Shown here one piece after another: positions 59,370-64,000 of a stretch of DNA of 64,000 nucleotides. The notes below the pieces were generated by a model. That model was not told the origin of the DNA and did no database searches. It saw only the letters and a program-made list of their open reading frames with translations. The position numbers and the translations under genes were made by a program. Every line of letters begins with the position of its first letter. The stretch's first letter is position 1. Source of the stretch: Desulfosporosinus youngiae DSM 17734 (lineage in GTDB: Bacteria > Bacillota > Desulfitobacteriia > Desulfitobacteriales > Desulfitobacteriaceae); the NCBI RefSeq assembly GCF_000244895.1, contig NZ_CM001441.1, positions 1,694,226 through 1,758,225 of the forward strand, written 5' to 3'.

Positions 59370-60611
59370 ATGGCGCATAAGAGTATTTTAGTGGTCGGAG
59401 GGGGAGTAAGCGGGCTTACAGCCGCTGTTGAAGCTTCCGAAGCAGGAAGTGAGGTCTATCTGGTTGAACAAAAATCCTACCTGGGTGGTAGAGTGGCCCA
59501 GATGAACCAGTATTTTCCTAAGTTGTGCCCCCCGAACTGCGGGTTGGAGATTAATTTTAGACGGATTAAGCAAAATCCCCGGATCAAATTCTTCACTTTA
59601 GCCGAGATTGAAAAGATTGACGGTGTAGAAGGAGATTATACAGTAACAATTAAATTAAATCCCCGTTATGTAAATCAGAACTGCACAGCTTGCGGTAAAT
59701 GTTCCGAAGTATGTCCTGCAGAGAGGTCTAACGAATTTAATTATGGGATGGATAAAACCAAAGCTATTTATAGGGCTCATGAGTTCGCTTTCCCAATGAA
59801 GTATGTTATAGATGGTGAGGCGTGTTTAGGAGCAGAATGCGGAAAATGCGTTGAGGTATGTCAATACGCCGCTATTGAAACGGATATGGCGGCAAAAAGC
59901 TTTGATTTGAATGTTGGATCGATCGTTTGGGCGACGGGTTGGGAACCCTATGATGCCAAGAAGGTTGATTATTATGGTTTTGGTAAGCATCAAAATGTTA
60001 TTACGAACGTTATGCTGGAGCGTCTAGCTGCTTCAAACGGTCCTACTGCTGGAAAGATTGTTCGTCCTTCCGACGGAAAAGAAGTTAAAACAGTTGCTTT
60101 TGTTCAGTGTGCCGGTTCACGTGACGAAAATCATCTGCCCTATTGTTCCGGAGTTTGCTGTATGGCTTCGCTAAAACAGGCAACCTACGTCAAAGCAATG
60201 TATCCGGATTCAAAGGTTTATATGTTTTATATAGATGTCAGGGCTATGGGTAAACACGAAGAGTTTTATACCAAAGTCCAAGATGACATTACTATGATCA
60301 AGGGAAAAGTTGGCGAAATCTCCGAAGACCCGGAAACTAAAGATGTAATCGTTCAAGTGGAAAATCAGTTGACTGGTGAGATTATGAAGGAAACCGTCGA
60401 CATGGTTGTACTTGCAACAGGAATGGTACCAGCTACTTCGAATGTACCGGATGCAATAGCCTATGATGAGGATGGCTTTGTTGTTTCCGATCCACAACAA
60501 CTAGGGATTTATGGCGCAGGATGTGTTAAAAAGCCGTTGGATGTTTCCTCATCGGTTAAAGATTCTACTTCTGCAGCTCTTAAAGCCATTCAATCTACGG
60601 TGAGGAGGTAG
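59370..60611 (+). CDS. qmoA: QmoA, HdrA-like flavoprotein of the quinone-interacting APS-reductase-associated complex
   Basis: 413 residues. FAD motif 'ILVVGGGVSGLTAAVEASEA' at the N terminus, ferredoxin-type cysteines 'CTACGKCSEVCP' and 'CLGAECGKCVEVCQ', and HdrA-type 'FVQCAGSRDENHLPYCSGVC'. It transfers electrons between the quinone pool (through partner subunits) and APS reductase. GGGAGG lies 5-10 bases before ATG 59370; the TTG at 59346 is less likely. qmoB follows after four bases. aprBA and sat, often next to qmo, are not in the window. Confidence 0.93.
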   Translation: MAHKSILVVGGGVSGLTAAVEASEAGSEVYLVEQKSYLGGRVAQMNQYFPKLCPPNCGLEINFRRIKQNPRIKFFTLAEIEKIDGVEGDYTVTIKLNPRYVNQNCTACGKCSEVCPAERSNEFNYGMDKTKAIYRAHEFAFPMKYVIDGEACLGAECGKCVEVCQYAAIETDMAAKSFDLNVGSIVWATGWEPYDAKKVDYYGFGKHQNVITNVMLERLAASNGPTAGKIVRPSDGKEVKTVAFVQCAGSRDENHLPYCSGVCCMASLKQATYVKAMYPDSKVYMFYIDVRAMGKHEEFYTKVQDDITMIKGKVGEISEDPETKDVIVQVENQLTGEIMKETVDMVVLATGMVPATSNVPDAIAYDEDGFVVSDPQQLGIYGAGCVKKPLDVSSSVKDSTSAALKAIQSTVRR

Positions 60612-60615
60612 CCCA

Positions 60616-62838
60616 ATGGATAAAAAAACAGGTGTTTATATCTGCACTGGCTGTAGTATCGGAGAATCCTTGAAAGTAGAGAGCCTGTCCAAGGTTGCCA
60701 CCAAGGAAGGCAAGGTTCCGGTTTGTAAAACACACCCCTTTCTCTGCGGAGCAGAAGGGGTTGCACTAATAAAGAATGACATTGAGAGTGAGGGCGTCAA
60801 TACTGTTCTTATAGCTGCTTGCTCACCACGTGTTAATTACGATGTTTTTGAATTTGACAGCTCAGTTATTATGGAAAGGGTCAATATCAGAGAGCAGGTC
60901 ATCTGGAGTCAACCGGCTAATGATGAGGATACTCAGATGATGGCTGAGGATTATTTGAGAATGGGCCTTGCTAAAGTGAAACATATCGATGTGCCTGAAC
61001 CTTACCAAGGTGTGGATATGGTCAAAACCCTGCTGGTAGTCGGCGGAGGTTTGACAGGTATGAGCGCAGCACTCGAAGCCGCAAAAGCAGGGTACAAAGC
61101 AGTTTTAGTTGAGAAAAGCCCAGTTCTTGGCGGCTGGATGAACGGCTTGTTTAAGCAGGCTCCTCGGAAAGTACCTTTTACAACTCCTGAAGAGGTTGAT
61201 ATCGCTGAGTGGATTAAACAGGTTGAAGCTCATCCGGACATTACAGTATACACTAGCGCTGAAATGTTAGAAATTGCTGGTTCACCAGGTATGTTCGATG
61301 CATCGATCAGTCATAATGGCGCTACAGTGAAGGAAAGAGTCGGTTCTGTGGTTCTGGCTACAGGTGCTGTCCCTTATGATCCGACAAAATTAGACTATCT
61401 TGGCTATGGTAAATATGAAAATGTTATTACTTCACAACAAATGGAAGAACTGGCTTCTAAGGGCAAAATTGTTCGCCCGGACGGAAAAGAAGTACAGAGT
61501 ATTGCCTTTATCCAATGCGCTGGCTCACGGGATCCCGAACATTTACCCTATTGCTCGGCAACTTGTTGTGTAGAGTCCTTAAAACAGGCGTCTTATCTTA
61601 AGGAGCAAAATCCGGAAGCTAACGTATTTATTTTCTACAAAGATATGCGGGCAGCCGGTCAGTACGAGCGTCTCTATCAACAAGTGCAAAAAGATGGAGG
61701 TATCTTCGTTCGAGGAGAAATTAATGGAATTACCGAAGATGGGGATAAGAACCTTCTCATCGAAGCAACAGATGTTCTATCCGGAGCAACGATTGCGACT
61801 GAAGGCGTAGATATGGTGGTCTTGGCCAATGGTATGGTTCCCACGACAGCATTTGGTGAGGATATAGCTGCTAAGGCTGATGCAGAAGAAGATGCTAAAG
61901 AAGAAGATGGTCCGAAGCCGGAAATTATCCGCAAGTCCAATCTTCTGAATCTTGCCTATCGTCAAGGTCCGGAGATGCCTACATTAAAATATGGTTATGC
62001 AGATTCCCATTTTATCTGCTTCCCTTATGAAACTCGCCGTACAGGAATTTATGCAGCTGGCAGCGTCAGAGCTCCGATGGATGAGTTATCCTCCGTTGAA
62101 GATGCTGCCGGAGCAGCATTAAAGGCTATTCAATGTATGGAATCAAGCGCCAAAGGTGTGGCTGTACATCCTCGTGTAGGGGATATGTCTTTCCCGGACT
62201 TCGCAATGTCAAGATGTACCCAATGCAAACGCTGTACAGTGGAATGTCCCTTCGGTGCGATTAACGAAGATGATAAATTCAATCCGTTGCCAAATCCTAC
62301 ACGTTGCCGCAGATGTGGAATCTGCATGGGAGCTTGTCCGGAACGGATTATTTCATTTAAGAACTACTCGGTACCTATGATCGGTAACCTTATTAAAGCA
62401 ATCGAAGTCCCTGATGAAGATGAAGAAAAACCAAGAATCCTCATCTTCGCTTGTGAAAATGATGCTTACCCAGCTTTGGATATGGCTGGTATTAATCGGC
62501 TGAATTATAACGCTTGGGTTCGCGTTATCCCGCTAAGATGCCTTGGCTCATTAAGCTTGGTCTGGATTGCTGATTCAATGTCCCAAGGAATTGATGGGAT
62601 CTTCCTATTAGGCTGCAAGCATGGTGATGATTATCAATGCCACTTCATTAAAGGTAGTGAGTTGGCTGAAATCAGGTTATCAAAAGTGTCAGAGACCTTA
62701 AACAGGTTGGATCTGGACTCTGAACGTGTGCGGATGGATCAAGTCTCCATTACGGATTATGACAAGATACCTGCTATGTTAGATGACTTCGCTGAGAAAC
62801 TGAATGAACTGGGCCCCAACCCCTACAAAGGGTTCTAA
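60616..62838 (+). CDS. qmoB: QmoB, HdrA/MvhD-like flavoprotein
   Basis: 740 residues. N-terminal Cys-containing segment ('CTGCSIGESL'), second region with FAD motif 'LLVVGGGLTGMSAALEAAKA' (about 137-156), HdrA-type 'FIQCAGSRDPEHLPYCSATC', two [4Fe-4S] motifs near 535-580 ('CTQCKRCTVECPFGA', 'CRRCGICMGACPE') and a C-terminal MvhD-like domain with 'LRCLGSLSLVWI' and 'FLLGCKHGDDYQC'. An acidic insert ('ADAEEDAKEEDG') lies in the FAD part. Works with QmoA; the MvhD part hints at contact with an electron donor protein. Confidence 0.94.
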   Translation: MDKKTGVYICTGCSIGESLKVESLSKVATKEGKVPVCKTHPFLCGAEGVALIKNDIESEGVNTVLIAACSPRVNYDVFEFDSSVIMERVNIREQVIWSQPANDEDTQMMAEDYLRMGLAKVKHIDVPEPYQGVDMVKTLLVVGGGLTGMSAALEAAKAGYKAVLVEKSPVLGGWMNGLFKQAPRKVPFTTPEEVDIAEWIKQVEAHPDITVYTSAEMLEIAGSPGMFDASISHNGATVKERVGSVVLATGAVPYDPTKLDYLGYGKYENVITSQQMEELASKGKIVRPDGKEVQSIAFIQCAGSRDPEHLPYCSATCCVESLKQASYLKEQNPEANVFIFYKDMRAAGQYERLYQQVQKDGGIFVRGEINGITEDGDKNLLIEATDVLSGATIATEGVDMVVLANGMVPTTAFGEDIAAKADAEEDAKEEDGPKPEIIRKSNLLNLAYRQGPEMPTLKYGYADSHFICFPYETRRTGIYAAGSVRAPMDELSSVEDAAGAALKAIQCMESSAKGVAVHPRVGDMSFPDFAMSRCTQCKRCTVECPFGAINEDDKFNPLPNPTRCRRCGICMGACPERIISFKNYSVPMIGNLIKAIEVPDEDEEKPRILIFACENDAYPALDMAGINRLNYNAWVRVIPLRCLGSLSLVWIADSMSQGIDGIFLLGCKHGDDYQCHFIKGSELAEIRLSKVSETLNRLDLDSERVRMDQVSITDYDKIPAMLDDFAEKLNELGPNPYKGF

Positions 62839-62865
62839 GTAGATCTTAGGAAATAAGGAAAGGGG

Positions 62866-62973
62866 ACACATCCTCCTAATTAATGATTAACTTCGGGTGG
62901 GAGGTATGTCCCCAATAGATACACCTCCTAATTAAGCCTTAAACTCCGGGTGGGAGGTATGTCTCCATTAGAT
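62866..62973 (+). repeat. Two tandem hairpin repeats between qmoB and the Hdr-like gene
   Basis: Two direct copies of 55 and 53 bases (62866-62920, 62921-62973), each with CCTCCTAATTAA at the left and GGGTGGGAGGTATGTC at the right. CCTCC pairs with GGAGG within each unit. The first copy has extra outer pairing (GGGGACA / TGTCCCC). Each unit hides a ribosome-site-like GGGAGG in a stem. Confidence 0.75.
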
Positions 62974-62990
62974 AGCAAAGGAGCAGTATT

Positions 62991-64000
62991 ATGGATGAAA
63001 TAAAAGAAGTATCTCTGGAGATGAGAGAATATATTATTTCTTCAGGGGCTGAAACGCTCAACTGGTGTATGCAGTGCGGTCTCTGCACCAATCTATGTCC
63101 TTATCGACAGGTTCCCGGTGAGCTTAGCGAAGTATTTAATATCCGTAAAATGCAACGACAAGGTCAGCTGGGTTTAGAAGGTTTTGATGATGAAAGTGTG
63201 CTTTTTGCCTGTGTTACCTGTGGCATGTGCCAGTCGAATTGTCCGAGAAGCGTAGAAATTATTAAAAATGTACGTTCTATGCGCAATACCATCGTTGGAG
63301 CCGGCATCTTACCGGGACATTTACGGCCTGTTGCCGGAAGTCTTCATGCTAATGGCAACCCATGGACTGGTCCTTCGGAGAAGAGAGCTGATTGGCTTGA
63401 AGGTTTGAATGTCCCAGCATTTTCTGAAGACACTGAATATCTGCTTTATGTCTGCTGTACGTCATGTTTTGACACTCGCAGCCAAAAAATCGCTAAAAGC
63501 GTTGTGAAACTCTTACAAAAAGCTGGAGTTAGTTTTGGAGTTTTGACAGGTGAAGAGAAGTGTTGCGGTGAGACCATTCGTAAAATCGGGGATGAGGAAC
63601 TCTTTACAAAACTCGCTGAATCAAATATTAACCTGTTTAATGGAAAAGGCGTTAAGAAAATCATCACGACTTCCCCACATTGCCTCTATGCCTTTAAAGA
63701 GGATTATCCGGAGCTGGGCGGAGAGTATGAAGTTATGCATTATGCCGAACTTCTGAGCAGTCTTCTAAAAGATGGAAAGCTTTCTTTACCTGGGGAACTA
63801 GCCAAGAAAGTTACATTCCATGATCCTTGTTACCTAGGACGACACAATTTGGTTTACGATGCTCCAAGAGAACTTCTCCAAGCAGTTCCGGGGGTAGAAT
63901 TTGTTGAATTAGATCGTGCTAAGAATAAGAGTCTTTGTTGCTCAGGCGGCGGCGGACGGATTTGGGCTGAAGTACCCTTTGGGGAGCGTTTCGGTGAGTT
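62991..64000 (+). CDS. HdrC-HdrB/HdrD-like iron-sulfur protein, 3' truncated by window edge
   Basis: At least 336 residues; open frame to the window end. N-terminal HdrC-like part with two [4Fe-4S] motifs, 'CMQCGLCTNLCPYR' (about 24-37) and 'CVTCGMCQSNCP' (about 75-86). Then HdrB-like CCG modules: 'YVCCTSCFDTR' with 'EKCCGETIRKIG', and 'HDPCYLGRHN' with 'SLCCSGGGGRIW'. AAAGGAG lies 7 bases before ATG 62991. It takes the place where QmoC would be, and the visible part has no membrane helix. Gram-positive sulfate reducers are known to have HdrBC-like genes instead of QmoC; this one is an HdrC-HdrB fusion. Confidence 0.9.
   Translation, partial: MDEIKEVSLEMREYIISSGAETLNWCMQCGLCTNLCPYRQVPGELSEVFNIRKMQRQGQLGLEGFDDESVLFACVTCGMCQSNCPRSVEIIKNVRSMRNTIVGAGILPGHLRPVAGSLHANGNPWTGPSEKRADWLEGLNVPAFSEDTEYLLYVCCTSCFDTRSQKIAKSVVKLLQKAGVSFGVLTGEEKCCGETIRKIGDEELFTKLAESNINLFNGKGVKKIITTSPHCLYAFKEDYPELGGEYEVMHYAELLSSLLKDGKLSLPGELAKKVTFHDPCYLGRHNLVYDAPRELLQAVPGVEFVELDRAKNKSLCCSGGGGRIWAEVPFGERFGE

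Noticed and set aside
1-64000. CRISPR arrays, tRNA, rRNA, phage or complete insertion sequences
   Set aside because: No regularly spaced repeats, no cloverleaf-type GTTCRANNC region, no rRNA-like stretch and no transposase or integrase gene were seen; the pyrrolysine tRNA was looked for by its anticodon loop and not found.

Overview
The window looks like the chromosome of a low-G+C, Gram-positive, spore-former-type sulfate reducer of the Desulfosporosinus/Desulfitobacterium group. This is an inference from gene content; no rRNA or other marker gene is present. It rests on a complete dsrMKJOP set with a separate dsrC, qmoAB followed by an HdrC/HdrB-like gene where Deltaproteobacteria carry qmoC, Bacillus-type succinate dehydrogenase/fumarate reductase, Firmicutes-type ribosome binding sites, and a trimethylamine methyltransferase gene interrupted by one in-frame UAG at the pyrrolysine position.

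Layout. 1-2.7 kb: end of a CitA/DcuS-type sensor kinase, its response regulator and an orphan TRAP-type binding lipoprotein. 2.8-7.4 kb: a five-gene branched-chain amino-acid-type ABC importer (livKHMGF). 7.7-12.9 kb: a sigma-54 activator with an N-terminal Rossmann domain, then a perfect sigma-54 promoter and a three-gene type-B fumarate reductase/succinate dehydrogenase. 12.9-13.8 kb: GC-rich repeats. 13.8-17.1 kb: cvfB-like, yaiI/yqxD-like, htpG. 17.2-23.7 kb: RsbRD-like gene, dsrMKJOP and dsrC. 24-28.9 kb: secreted protein, ABC-2 exporter and two-component system. 29-33.9 kb: chemoreceptor, class II aldolase behind a structured leader, S-adenosylhomocysteinase, acetyltransferase. 34-36.9 kb: second repeat copy and topoisomerase III. 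37-50 kb: methylated-amine region (BCCT carrier, LysR and sigma-54 regulators, non-pyrrolysine MttB-family enzyme, corrinoid protein, pyrrolysine MttB, alkaline-phosphatase-superfamily enzyme, thioredoxin and thioredoxin reductase). 50-58.6 kb: soluble chemoreceptor, DEAD helicase, MBL hydrolase, MoxR/VWA pair, LysM-M14 peptidase, desulfoferrodoxin, hydroxyacid dehydrogenase. 59.3-64 kb: qmoA, qmoB and a truncated HdrC-HdrB-type gene.

How it fits together. DsrMKJOP, DsrC and Qmo connect the menaquinone pool to sulfite and APS reduction (dsrAB, sat and aprBA lie outside the window). The frd/sdh operon offers fumarate respiration or succinate oxidation from the same quinone pool, and the C4-dicarboxylate-type sensor and binding protein nearby fit that. 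The 37-50 kb region imports and demethylates quaternary amines or trimethylamine, feeding methyl groups to a corrinoid protein. Sigma-54 promoters precede frd/sdh, the BCCT carrier and the methyltransferase operon, and two sigma-54 activators sit beside them, so alternative electron donors and acceptors appear to be switched by sigma-54.

Most unusual items: the UAG-containing mttB beside a UAG-free paralogue; the Rossmann-domain sigma-54 activator; a riboswitch-like leader at 31075-31194; a terminal-inverted-repeat element in two inverted copies, one with a second small repeat nested in it; and duplicated 53-55 nt hairpin units before the Hdr-like gene.
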